Of a DNA stretch of 61,836 nt, positions 27,611 to 37,106 are shown piece after piece. How positions within the stretch are numbered: position 1 is the first letter of the stretch; each line of letters begins with the position of its first letter. The position numbers and the translations under genes were made by a program. The DNA comes from Bacillus sp. FJAT-27245 (GTDB lineage Bacteria > Bacillota > Bacilli > Bacillales > Cytobacillaceae), in the NCBI RefSeq assembly GCF_001273955.1, contig NZ_LIGI01000001.1:4068536-4130371 (forward strand). Reading direction: 5' to 3'. Below the pieces are notes generated by a model. The model worked only from the letters and a program-made list of their open reading frames with translations. It was not told the DNA's origin and searched no databases.

Positions 27611-29965
27611 CTATTGGTTTAGTTTCTCCGCCGGGATCATATAGAGATTTTCTAAATTCCTATAATAGAGATTTCCCATTCCATCCTGCACTATTTCGTA
27701 CGCACCACTTTCAAGCAGGATGGTAACTGACATATCAACGGGATTGATTCTGAAGAGCCTGCCTTCCATCGTTCCGTACACAAAACCGTCCTTCCCGGTA
27801 AGGAGATTGGCATTGCTAAACCTTCCGGAAATTGCATTTAGTACTTTTACTGATCTAAATTTATTCAAATAAGGGTTATAGGCAAAAATTGTCCCATCTG
27901 CCGCTTCCCAAATGTCCCCATCCGGTCCTTTAATTAAAGACATGACCATCGTTGACCTGATGGGAAGGAAAAAGAACTCCTTTTCTTGCGGATTTGCCGG
28001 ATTAAACCGAAAAAACTTCGCACTGAACTGGTCGCGCTGATAATTCGAGTGGATGGAAGTTCCGCCATAGATATATCCATCATCAGAAAGCAAAGAAATA
28101 ATGCTTTGATTTGTTATAAAGTCCTCATATACTTTGTAGTCCCCGGTTGTCACATCATAGTCGAGAAGGAGACCGCCTTTGAGGGAGTCCTGTGCATACG
28201 TCCCCGCAAATAAATGGGTATTGTTGTAGCCCGCCATCGCTGTTATCCGTTCCTGGCTGTACTTATCGAGGGAAATCAATTCCTTGATGGATGACTGGTC
28301 CCATAACTCATTTGGAGTAATTTCAATCAGCCTCGCTTTTGGATAGGCTCCTCCATAGAGCTTCCCATTCATGACAATGCCGCTCTCAAGCTGGTTCACC
28401 CCGCCTAGTTGGACTCCTTTTCTTTCTATTGAGTCAAACTTCGTGAGCCCGCCTGTCATAAATCCATTTACGTAAATATGCCTCTCGTCCGGATCGGAAA
28501 ATAACGTGTGAAGGTTAACAGGCTGTGAAGGCAAAATGGCTTTTCTTACCGGAGTAACACCGGAAAAAGGATTATAAAGAAAATAATTCCCTTCATTATC
28601 AATTAGTCCGGTAAGAATATTCCTGGACGGATTGTTTTTTAACTGGATAAAATCAAGGGATAACGCTGTCCGTTTTCTTGGAAGCCTTGCATTCGTATTT
28701 CGAATTTCCCCGGTACCTAGGTTATATGCATAGAAATTACCATCATACGTATAATAGAATTCATTCTTTTCAGGCTCTTTAGGCGAAAACCCGCGGGAAT
28801 CAGCCACAAATTCCTGTATAAAAGCTCCATTTGAAAGCCTATATAGATTAGCTTTTTTGGAAGGATAAAATTTAACTGCAATAAGATCATCATCAATTCG
28901 TTTCATTTTTTCCGCATAAGATTCTGACTTAAAAACTTCTGAAAGAAGTGCGGTTTTTTTATCTAAACGAACATCCCATTGAAATAGTTCAGCCAAGGGC
29001 CCTGTACTTACATAAAGATGACTATCGTCCGCTTCAGCCAAGATTGATTTGGCAAATTGTTTGCCAAACGAAGCCGATCGAATAAATTCCCGCTGTCCAG
29101 TAAATTTGTTGAAAGCAAAAACAGAAGCTCCGTACGCTGTAGAGCCATATACATACTAGTGTGTAACAGCCAAATCCTGAATCGTGGTGTCCGCTGTTCC
29201 AACTAGCATATCCCCATGGTCTTTAAATTCATGAAGATTTGGGTTATAACTATAAAGGTGTCCCTTGCTGGTTCCCCCTACCCAGACAGTCCCGTTTTGA
29301 TCAACTTCAATTGCCCAGGCACTGGTTGAATTCCCAAGTGAGAAAATGCTTTTAGTTTCATTCGTATTCACATCAACCACCGCTAAAGATGAAGGGGTTC
29401 CATGAAGAATAATATATAAAAAAGCATTCCCGCTTTGATCCATGCCCGCCCTTGAAGCAAGAGTGCTAAGGTTGGATACTTGCGGTCCAAGGTCATCGTG
29501 TTCTAATTTAGGCTTTTCAGGTATAACCACAACTGGAGGAGGAGTGCCTTCACTTCCCGGAGAAGGAGGCGGCGGAGCAGGCGTTTCTGGTTTCGGATTG
29601 GCACATCTTACAGCATTCAACTTTTGCTTGGACGCCGTCCTGTAGTCTATACGTTTATCACGCTTAACATAATATCCTCCACCAACCCCAAGGTACTCAG
29701 CCTTAAAATTATATATCCTATATATACTTTCCTTTTTTAAAATCTTATCAATTATCCACTCCCCATCAGTCAATTTATAAAGCGGGGTGTCATTTAAAAT
29801 AAATAGTTTGCCAATTTGTCCCGGCTTCAATTCCACACCGTCCCAGTAGATTTTTTGACCTATTTTTATTCCTGAACAATCGAGTTCTAAAGCATTAGCT
29901 TGATTAATTGGAAATATATTAATAATCATAACAAAAACTATTAAAAGGAGAAAAAAACGTTTCAT
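27611..29965 (-). pseudogene. Beta-propeller surface protein, copy 1, interrupted by one in-frame TAG
   Basis: Paralogue of the intact gene at 47584-49950, aligning along its full length. The frame starts at ATG 29965 (MKRFFLLLIVF, signal peptide). It encodes a Cys-bracketed GQIGR module (DCSG ... YWDGVELKPGQIGKLF ... GGGYYV ... AVRCANP), a Pro-rich linker and the first propeller blades. It then meets TAG at 29158-29156, where the paralogue has CAA (Gln). The frame stays open and in phase to the stop at 27611, so only this codon breaks about 785 codons. A restart at TTG 29041 would have no RBS. As read, only a 269-residue secreted stub is made. It could be a pseudogene, a sequencing error or UAG readthrough. 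The downstream part still reads as conserved propeller sequence. Confidence 0.8.
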
Positions 29966-30110
29966 TTAAGGGAATCACTCCTATTATTGTTAAACTCGCA
30001 CTTTTTCATTATAACAATAATTTGTAAAAAAATGAGGAATTTTCACAAGAATTAGGAGTTTGGGACTATTAAGAAAAGAGAGTTTTATGTATAAAATGCT
30101 CTCCTTTTAT
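27611..30110 (-). repeat. Long direct repeat, left copy
   Basis: Propeller gene copy 1 plus about 140 bp of upstream DNA resembles 47584-50110 in the same orientation. The shared upstream part includes AATGAGGAATTTT and a GAGAG ... CTCTC hairpin at about 30075-30105, the counterpart of the ligase terminator at 50075. Together the copies bracket the polysaccharide operon. Confidence 0.75.
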
Positions 30111-30375
30111 TCATTGCTATTGATTGAGAATCCTAAATATTATCCTTTTTACTTGAATGTCAAAAGTCCAGCAGTCCCAAGAGGCTAAAATTTCTCATTA
30201 ATATTAAGGTATTTCTGACTAAGGTAATTATTTTAGTTATGGGTAAATGCGGATTTTTAGGAAATTCCGAAAAGTAAACATACCATAATTAGCCTTCATT
30301 TCACATTTCGCAGGTCTAATTAGACCCGTACTAATTTTTGAAGATAATTTTTTAAAAAAGTTCCGTTTGCCAACT

Positions 30376-30415
30376 GAGCCGACAATATTTCCGTTTTTCT
30401 TTTAATTGTCGGCTC
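30376..30415. repeat. Perfect 11-bp inverted repeat
   Basis: GAGCCGACAAT (30376-30386) and ATTGTCGGCTC (30405-30415), with no T-tract on either side. It could be an end of a decayed element. The stretch 30111-30375 is AT-rich and shows nothing else. Confidence 0.4.
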
Positions 30416-30453
30416 CTTTCGACATGGTGCCGGCAGACCTCCAAGAACTTCAA

Positions 30454-30766
30454 TTAAGCTTTGATTTTTTCCTGTAGGTTATACACGTAGATGGTCATAT
30501 CATACCCGGCCAGACTGACGATCCGCTTTGTCTGGTCGCCGATGTTGTCCGGCAAGAAGCACATTGTCTGTCCTCCCTGGCGGATGACAATGAGACGGAT
30601 ATCCTGCAATTGTTCGAGGAGTACCTTCCGGTCGGAGCAAACAGTTTCCTGTTCTCTTTCAGGACCAAGGGCTTTTCCTGCTCTTCATTTTAGCCCTGAT
30701 TCGGTATTCAAGTATCAAGTATTCCGTAGAAGATTGCGGAGTCTTAACGAAGACGGCGTCAATCAT
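30454..30766 (-). pseudogene. Broken small gene, about 100 codons
   Basis: ATG 30766 has a near-perfect RBS (AAGGAGGA) and starts MIDAVFVKTPQSSTEYL. It runs into TGA after 35 codons. One frame over, a protein-like stretch (QLQDIRLIVIRQGGQTMCF ... AGYDMTIYVYNLQEKIKA) continues to TAA at 30456-30454. A 7-bp tandem duplication (TACTTGA) lies near the break. I do not recognise the family. It is probably a frameshifted remnant beside the left direct repeat. Confidence 0.4.
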
Positions 30767-30865
30767 TTGTTCCTCCTTCAACAGCCATATTTCGAAACGT
30801 ACTAAACTAAAAGAGCTCCTTGGGAAGGATGAGGGAGAAAGAATGATATGAACTCTTGCCCTTCT

Positions 30866-32278
30866 TTAAGGTGAATTTCTCCAATTGCCAAAGGCTATGT
30901 TATGGAACCTATTTATTTTTATTTTCTCAGCTTTAAAACTTTCTTGGTCTAATAACAATATTATTAATGATAAAAATATACCCCCAGTTAATAACAAAGT
31001 AAGCAGGTCTCCGTCATTTAACATATAAAATGGATATATTAAAAAAGCAAAAACAAAGTTTTTATTTAATCCTCTTGATAGTAAATCAATTAACCATAAG
31101 ATTAAAATTAATATGAAAGTCATTATTATCATACCGGCAAAACCCAAGTTATCAAAGGCATAGGCTAAATATCCGGTACTACTGTTACTATTCCCCATAC
31201 CAAAATAACTATTTACAACATATCCCGTTGGTACATCATATGGATATGTTAAACCTAATATTTGTCCGATTAACCCTTCAGAATAGAATAATTTATCTAA
31301 GTGCTTACTAAACACTTCATAATGTTGAAATTTAATTATTGCCGGCTCAAACAATAATCGAGTTGGTATGATAGCTAATGGCATTACAGACACCTTTAAC
31401 AAATACAATAGAACTGAAACAACAATTGACAATTTTATGCCGTACATAATACTTTTTAAGAAATTGTACTTTTGTAAGAATAAACACAAACCCAAAATTA
31501 AAAAAACTGATAGTATTATTTCTTTATAAGGGATAATAAAATAAAGTGATACTTGTAACCCTAAAAACACATAAAACAATCTTTTTTTCTTTAAAGCAAA
31601 GGAAGAAATAATCATATAAGGATTTATTATTCTATATTGCCAAGATGTCAAATATTCCAAGAAAACAAAAGGATAAACTAAATTCTTTCTTATATCGTAA
31701 ACTTTTGAAAAATCAATTGCTTCTAAATGTATGCCGTTGAATAGCAATAAAGTTGAATAAGTTACTGCAGTACAGATAAAAAATAGAGTAAGTAATAAAT
31801 TTCTGCTATTTGGGATTTTAGGCAGGTGAAGATTATTTGTTATTCTAGGCAGATTAAATTTATTTATGATTTTAGCCAGTTTAAATTTTTTTTTCATTTT
31901 GGGCAGGTTAAGATTATTATTAATTAATCTTATTACTACAATCTCCAACACAAAGCATATCATGACCATCAGCATAAAATTGGAAGAATGGTTTCCAATT
32001 CCATATATTGATAGAATTGGTATAATCATAGTTATTGCATGAAGCTGCAGGATCATAAATGAGACTTTATCTTTGCTTTTTGGTAGTAACCAAGCAATGA
32101 TTAGTAAAAATCCCCAGGACAAAATATATTTTTTGTAATTAAAGTCGACAGTATGCCCCCCGTTTTCATAAATTGGATTAATAAACCAAAGGTAAACCAA
32201 TTCTAGAATCAATTTATAAACAGCAATTCCCACATAAGAATAAACACTAGAAATATTATCTAGCACTTTTGTACGCAT
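30866..32278 (-). CDS. Wzy-like polysaccharide polymerase, multi-pass membrane protein
   Basis: A 470-residue, very hydrophobic protein with about 10-12 predicted membrane helices and a large loop around TSWQYRIINPYMI. Its place as last gene of a Wzx/Wzy-type operon, with a separate flippase, makes it the likely repeat-unit polymerase. Such proteins share little sequence, so the call rests on topology and context. Between helices, at about residues 119-155, four tandem 9-residue units occur (NLNLPKMKK, KFKLAKIIN, KFNLPRITN, NLHLPKIPN). The RBS AAGGAGATG precedes ATG 32278. No clear terminator follows. It is strongly AT-rich. Confidence 0.72.
   Translation of the reverse strand: MRTKVLDNISSVYSYVGIAVYKLILELVYLWFINPIYENGGHTVDFNYKKYILSWGFLLIIAWLLPKSKDKVSFMILQLHAITMIIPILSIYGIGNHSSNFMLMVMICFVLEIVVIRLINNNLNLPKMKKKFKLAKIINKFNLPRITNNLHLPKIPNSRNLLLTLFFICTAVTYSTLLLFNGIHLEAIDFSKVYDIRKNLVYPFVFLEYLTSWQYRIINPYMIISSFALKKKRLFYVFLGLQVSLYFIIPYKEIILSVFLILGLCLFLQKYNFLKSIMYGIKLSIVVSVLLYLLKVSVMPLAIIPTRLLFEPAIIKFQHYEVFSKHLDKLFYSEGLIGQILGLTYPYDVPTGYVVNSYFGMGNSNSSTGYLAYAFDNLGFAGMIIMTFILILILWLIDLLSRGLNKNFVFAFLIYPFYMLNDGDLLTLLLTGGIFLSLIILLLDQESFKAEKIKINRFHNIAFGNWRNSP
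31816..31923 (-). repeat. Four tandem 27-bp repeats inside the polymerase gene
   Basis: TTTTAGGC-type units start at 31816, 31843, 31870 and 31897, exactly 27 bp apart. Each encodes a 9-residue, Leu/Lys-rich unit of a polar loop. Confidence 0.75.
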
Positions 32279-32311
32279 ATTTATTCTTTCATCTCCTTAA
32301 AAGTGCATAGA

Positions 32312-33526
32312 TTACAGATATGCTTTTTCAACTTGGGGAGTAAAAGTCCTTATCCCGGCAAAATACAGCATAAAAACTTTTATTGAATTTGCACATATTG
32401 CAGCCACACATATTCCCCACAATCCAGAAGAATTTAGCAGTAAAATGCTAAGTATTAGATACACGATTAAATATATTAGCTCAATAGTAAACGGCCAATG
32501 ACTGGGTGAATACTTAAGGACGAATGGAGTTGCCATAGTTGCTGCCACTCCAATAACAGCTGCTAGATTAGCTAAAAACAGGTAAGGTTCGGCTGAATCA
32601 ATAAGAGTAGGATATAGGATGCCGGTAATCCAGTAAGAGTACTGGTTCGAAAGAATAAGGAATATTAGGGCCGTTCCTAAAAAAAGAATATTAATAGAAG
32701 TGAATTTTTTCCTATTCATATTAAAACCCTTTTGGGAAAAGTAACTCAGCAGGACTCCTGCAATCGGAGTAACCACTAAACCCAAACTTTTTCCAAAGAA
32801 AGCGGCTGTTGTATAAATTGAAACAGACTCACTCCCTAGGATGGGAAAAATCATAAATCGATCTAAGTATACAGATAAATTAGCCAGTAAACCTGTAAAA
32901 ACCAGGAAAATATATTTAGTAAATGTTTTTTTAAATAGTATGGTAAGTTTAAATGGTTCTTTTAAAAGTTTTGTAGTAAAAAGCAAAAATATGCAGGCCC
33001 ACAGCTCTCCCACAAGAAATGGTAATACCCATTTACTAATTTTGAAAACCAGTAAGATTCCAAGTAAATAACCAACACTAGTTATAAGGTTTAAGTAAAC
33101 AACCATTTTAAAATTCAGATGTAAACGATAGGATACACTTAAATATGATTTTATTAGCATTAAAACTGCCAGAAAACATATCAAGATATTATCCAGCAGG
33201 ATTAATTTAAATAACGAATTGCCCAGGATAAAGATAACAATGAATGAGATAATGTTACCCCAAATTAATAAGATGTTGAAATCGCCAAATTTTTTCTCAT
33301 CCACATAACTCGTATTTTGAATTAACCTAGTATTATTTAAAGTATTTCCAAAAATAGCCGAAACAATATTTACTACTGCAATCATTGTTAATAATTCACC
33401 AAATATACCCGCATCAAATTTTCGGGCGAAAATTGGAAATATAATGATTTGCAGCATAATAATTGGGATTATAGATGCAAAAATATTGCTCCCAAAGTCT
33501 AATATTAACTTTTTTATTTTGAACAT
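32312..33526 (-). CDS. Wzx-like oligosaccharide flippase
   Basis: A 404-residue membrane protein with about 12 helices, of the polysaccharide transporter/MOP type. The N-terminal amphipathic stretch MFKIKKLILDFGSNIFAS resembles family members, and RNMNRKK-type charged loops occur between helices. It would flip undecaprenyl-diphosphate-linked repeat units to the outer face for the polymerase at 30866. It lies 33 bp upstream of the polymerase and 34 bp downstream of a glycosyltransferase, all one operon. Confidence 0.8.
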   Translation of the reverse strand: MFKIKKLILDFGSNIFASIIPIIMLQIIIFPIFARKFDAGIFGELLTMIAVVNIVSAIFGNTLNNTRLIQNTSYVDEKKFGDFNILLIWGNIISFIVIFILGNSLFKLILLDNILICFLAVLMLIKSYLSVSYRLHLNFKMVVYLNLITSVGYLLGILLVFKISKWVLPFLVGELWACIFLLFTTKLLKEPFKLTILFKKTFTKYIFLVFTGLLANLSVYLDRFMIFPILGSESVSIYTTAAFFGKSLGLVVTPIAGVLLSYFSQKGFNMNRKKFTSINILFLGTALIFLILSNQYSYWITGILYPTLIDSAEPYLFLANLAAVIGVAATMATPFVLKYSPSHWPFTIELIYLIVYLILSILLLNSSGLWGICVAAICANSIKVFMLYFAGIRTFTPQVEKAYL

Positions 33527-33560
33527 AATTTAAATGAGATCCTTTTCCCTTTGTCTTAAG

Positions 33561-34703
33561 TTATCCATATAACCGGGAAGCTAGCTTTCGATAATCTAAA
33601 AGGTCATAAGCTACGCCGTATGATGCCTTACTCATTTCCTTTAAAATCTCCGGATCATTTTCAATACTCAAAAATACATTTACTATATCATCTAATGTTT
33701 TAACAAAATATCCATTATTTTTTAAATAGAGTTCATGACTCTTATATGGGTAAAGCATCACTGGACAGCCACAGCAAATAGCATTTTGCATTGTTGCTGA
33801 TTGGCTTCCAGGTTGAAGATACATATCTGCGGCACATAAATAATTTAGCAATTCATTTCCATTTTTCCATCCTAAAAATTTTATTCTATCATCGGATTTA
33901 ATTAAAGGAAAAATCTCCTCTGACGTATTTTCAGGAAAAGCACCTATAAGAATAAGCCTAAATTTTTTATCTTTTACTTTTAAAAATGCTGTTAACAAAT
34001 CTTTTGTTCGTTTTTCCATACTCATTTTTCCAGAATGGACAAATACAATATGTTCTTCGGTTATACCTAATTCTTTTCGAACATTTTCCCTGATTTCACT
34101 TCGTTCTAAAGGATGTATTATAAGGCCACCTAAAGGAAAAAATTCCATTAAATCGGAAGGTACATTATATAATTCCTTAAGAAAAGTACGGGATTCAAAA
34201 CTAACATAAAAAACTTTATCAATAACTGGGAGAATTTTTTTTACGATAGCTCTATTAAAAATTTTATATTGTAAGTATTTTGAAATAAAATTCCTAGCTG
34301 AATTATTAAAGTCCTCATGACTATCAATGTATAATTTTACCTTAGGATTATTCATTTTATATTTAGCTACAGATAACATTTCCCACCCTATCATTCCATG
34401 ATACAAAATGATATCAGGTGAAATTTCTACGATGGTATCAAATAAAGCTGAAACCTTTCTAACTTTACCTGTAATTAAAGCATTTATTACTCTGTCGTAT
34501 TCTAAACGTATTAGTCTTATACCATTTGGGAGAACTTTATCTTCAGCATTGGTTTTTACCATTTTACCTTTTTCATATTTATAACAATCAGAAATTACTG
34601 TAACATCATGTCCATCCGTAATATTTTGATCTGAAAGGAAATTTTCTTGATAATTCATTCCTTCTGTAAAAGCTGATGCCAAACATACATGTAATATCTT
34701 CAT
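33561..34703 (-). CDS. Glycosyltransferase, GT4-like
   Basis: A 380-residue cytoplasmic GT-B enzyme. The N terminus MKILHVCLASAFTEGMN and the C-terminal nucleotide-sugar part (VFVHSGKMSMEKRTKDLL, KFLGWKNGNELLNYLCAADMYLQPG) are typical of family 4. It would add one sugar of the repeat unit; donor and linkage are not predictable. Its ATG overlaps the TGA of the upstream gene (ATGA), which implies translational coupling. The RBS is GGAGGAG. Confidence 0.82.
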   Translation of the reverse strand: MKILHVCLASAFTEGMNYQENFLSDQNITDGHDVTVISDCYKYEKGKMVKTNAEDKVLPNGIRLIRLEYDRVINALITGKVRKVSALFDTIVEISPDIILYHGMIGWEMLSVAKYKMNNPKVKLYIDSHEDFNNSARNFISKYLQYKIFNRAIVKKILPVIDKVFYVSFESRTFLKELYNVPSDLMEFFPLGGLIIHPLERSEIRENVRKELGITEEHIVFVHSGKMSMEKRTKDLLTAFLKVKDKKFRLILIGAFPENTSEEIFPLIKSDDRIKFLGWKNGNELLNYLCAADMYLQPGSQSATMQNAICCGCPVMLYPYKSHELYLKNNGYFVKTLDDIVNVFLSIENDPEILKEMSKASYGVAYDLLDYRKLASRLYG

Positions 34704-35908
34704 TTCTCCTCCAGATAGAGACTTAAATATTTTTTGTACATAACATCTTTGGAATAATTTAAAGATCCATATTTAGAACATTCCTGCTTCGATTTTAAAT
34801 GTTTCCTATTAACAAGTGCTTTATTTAAAGTAGTCTCAAGAAGATCTAAGTCTCCATAGGGCACAAATATTCCGTAACCATCAGGAGCAGTTTCTCTTGT
34901 CCCCCCCTCATCAAATCCAATGATTGGGGTTCCACAGGCTAAAGATTCTATGCAAGTTGTGGGAAAATTTTCCTTTTCGCTGCATATTATAAAAATATCA
35001 GCTAATGAGTAATACTCCGCAAGCTCGTGTTGATTAGTAATCTTCCCTAACGCAATAATATTATCTTCATACGGCTGATCTAATTCTTCGACGCCAATTA
35101 ATATAAACTTTACCTTCTGGTCTTTCATCCGTTTTGCTAATTCTATTACCCAACGACCACCTTTACGATTAGAAAGTAAATCTGGTGCCGCTGCAAGAAC
35201 TATTTTTTCATCTATTATATTATGCTTGATTTTAAGATGGTCAACTTCCCTTGGAAAAAACACATTATTAGTATCAATCCCATTGTGTATTACCCTTATA
35301 TCTTTCCGACCCAAAAAAGATTCTCTAGTTCTGTCTGCTAGCCAATTAGAAGGAGTTACAATTGTTAGCTTTTCAAAGTCTTCAAATAAATGTTTCTTTT
35401 CATTAAACATTTCTTTTGTAAAATCAAAAAAAAGAGAAGCTGGATATTCTCTTAATCTAGGACACTTACCACATTCAGTCTTCCACTTGTTGCAATCGTA
35501 AGCATAACCACATTTTCCTGTATACATAAATTCACAATGGAACGTCCATATAGTTTTAATGTTCTTTTCCTTCAAGTAGTTTATTACTGGAGAAATGTTT
35601 ACGAAATAACCATGCAATTCATGGATATGGACAACATCTGGATTAAAATCTTCTAGCAATTTTAATAATTTCTTTGTTGAAAAACGGGAGTAGTTCCCAG
35701 TTTTTCCTGTTAATCTTGTTAAGAGTGCATGAGCGTAAACTTCTGATTTATTACTAAATTTATATACTTCAAAATCATTTGTTTCAGAACCCCTTCCATA
35801 ACAAACCCTTACACTATGGCCATCCCTATTTAAATTAGTATATAAATCATGAACAATTTTACCAGTACTGCTAAATTTATAATTTACATCTATTATTAAA
35901 ACTTTCAT
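34700..35908 (-). CDS. Glycosyltransferase, GT4 family with Cys-rich insert
   Basis: A 402-residue GT-B glycosyltransferase. The donor-binding part has ESLACGTPIIGFDEGG and the acceptor domain has VVHIHELHGYF. A Cys cluster (CEFMYTGKCGYAYDC ... ECGKCP, about 125-155) matches the Cys-rich insert of WcaC-like GT4 enzymes and may bind metal. Role: sugar addition during repeat-unit assembly; specificity unknown. It overlaps the next gene by 4 bp. Confidence 0.85.
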   Translation of the reverse strand: MKVLIIDVNYKFSSTGKIVHDLYTNLNRDGHSVRVCYGRGSETNDFEVYKFSNKSEVYAHALLTRLTGKTGNYSRFSTKKLLKLLEDFNPDVVHIHELHGYFVNISPVINYLKEKNIKTIWTFHCEFMYTGKCGYAYDCNKWKTECGKCPRLREYPASLFFDFTKEMFNEKKHLFEDFEKLTIVTPSNWLADRTRESFLGRKDIRVIHNGIDTNNVFFPREVDHLKIKHNIIDEKIVLAAAPDLLSNRKGGRWVIELAKRMKDQKVKFILIGVEELDQPYEDNIIALGKITNQHELAEYYSLADIFIICSEKENFPTTCIESLACGTPIIGFDEGGTRETAPDGYGIFVPYGDLDLLETTLNKALVNRKHLKSKQECSKYGSLNYSKDVMYKKYLSLYLEEK

Positions 35909-35957
35909 GGACTATACATCCTCACTATTTTCATTACAATGATCTTTTATAATTTCC

Positions 35958-37094
35958 CTATCGGAAATTCCGTTTTTCCACTCCCAATTTTCTCGCTATT
36001 TTAATCGAAAGTTCAATCAACCCTAAAGAATTTTTATAATCTTTATAAGTCTTGTTTTCACCGTTAATTATTTCTTCGAATTCGGATTTGGAGATACCTA
36101 ACTTACTTGCGATATATTCCTTATCTTCTTGCATAACCTCTTCGTCATAAGGTGACTCTGCCAGCTTTTGCAATGCTTCTTCCCTAGTCATTTGCCCAGT
36201 TAAAATTAAATTAGAAAAGTATGATTTTCTTTTGTCATATCCGAATTTCTTTGGTAAATAATATCCCTCATAAAACCTCGTAAAGATATTTTCATAATGC
36301 TTATTCTCATATTTTTGCCAGCCAAATTTGTCATACAATTCCTTTTCGGCTGCATCCTTATCATAATGAATAATATCTAAAGGAGCTACACGTTTCATTC
36401 CCTTAATGTAAGCATAGTTCAATCTATACTTAAACATGCCGCACATTGGAAGTGTCTTTAATTTAATCGTCCCAAATTGATTGTGGATGTCCTTTATTAA
36501 TGTTAAGTCGTTAAGATGTACCCATTCAATTGGCGGTCTAACAGCTTCAGTCGCAATATTAGATCCTGTTAAGACATATTTAATTCCATGCTTGACTGCA
36601 TAATTGTATAACCCAGCAAATATTACATGATCTTGAGGAAGATCCTGATAGGCAACTTGAGACTTAAAAAAAGCGAGCTGCAGATCTTTCATTTCCTCCC
36701 AATTAACCGTTTCGGTATACAAATCCAAATCCAATGCTTTAACAAGTCTCTCCATATTTTCTACAGCTACGTCTAAATTCCATCCAGTGTCAACCGAATA
36801 GAGCAATGGTCTTAAACCCATTTTTTCTTTAGCGATGTAAGCCAGGTATGAACTATCCGTACCACCACTGAATCCAATGATACAATCATATTTTTTTCCT
36901 TTACCTGCTTCACGAATCTCATTTGAGATTCTTTCTAGTTCTGCATCATTAGTCCTGTTTGGCTGCCAGTGCGGCAGGATGTCATTATAATAGCTATTAC
37001 AATAATCACAAACGCCTTTTTCATCAAAAATAATTTTACTATCAGTCGTATCCATCACACAGTTTGTACAAATTTGATGCTCTCGGTTTTCCAT
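35958..37094 (-). CDS. N-acetyl sugar amidotransferase (LfnA/WbpG/WbuX family)
   Basis: A 378-residue ATP-dependent enzyme that converts an N-acetyl group on a UDP-sugar into an acetamidino group. The PP-loop motif FSGGTDSSY (about 75-83) binds ATP. A four-Cys cluster, CTNC near residue 9 and CDYC near residue 30, is the usual zinc site. In Pseudomonas O12, LfnA turns UDP-L-FucNAc into UDP-L-FucNAm. Here the gene lies 12 bp after capG, the last step to UDP-L-FucNAc, so the same substrate is likely. The HisH- and HisF-like partners that usually supply ammonia are not in the operon. The start is ATG 37094, after AAGGAGAG. Confidence 0.86.
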   Translation of the reverse strand: MENREHQICTNCVMDTTDSKIIFDEKGVCDYCNSYYNDILPHWQPNRTNDAELERISNEIREAGKGKKYDCIIGFSGGTDSSYLAYIAKEKMGLRPLLYSVDTGWNLDVAVENMERLVKALDLDLYTETVNWEEMKDLQLAFFKSQVAYQDLPQDHVIFAGLYNYAVKHGIKYVLTGSNIATEAVRPPIEWVHLNDLTLIKDIHNQFGTIKLKTLPMCGMFKYRLNYAYIKGMKRVAPLDIIHYDKDAAEKELYDKFGWQKYENKHYENIFTRFYEGYYLPKKFGYDKRKSYFSNLILTGQMTREEALQKLAESPYDEEVMQEDKEYIASKLGISKSEFEEIINGENKTYKDYKNSLGLIELSIKIARKLGVEKRNFR

Positions 37095-37106
37095 TTTCCG
37101 CTCTCC

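Noticed and set aside
27611-29041. Separate 476-aa gene starting at TTG 29041
   Set aside because: No RBS, no signal peptide, in phase with the upstream frame, and homologous to the middle and end of the intact paralogue; better read as the distal part of one interrupted gene.
30491-30805. 104-aa plus-strand ORF
   Set aside because: Composition is unnatural, there is no RBS, and the opposite strand shows an RBS-led, protein-like frame.
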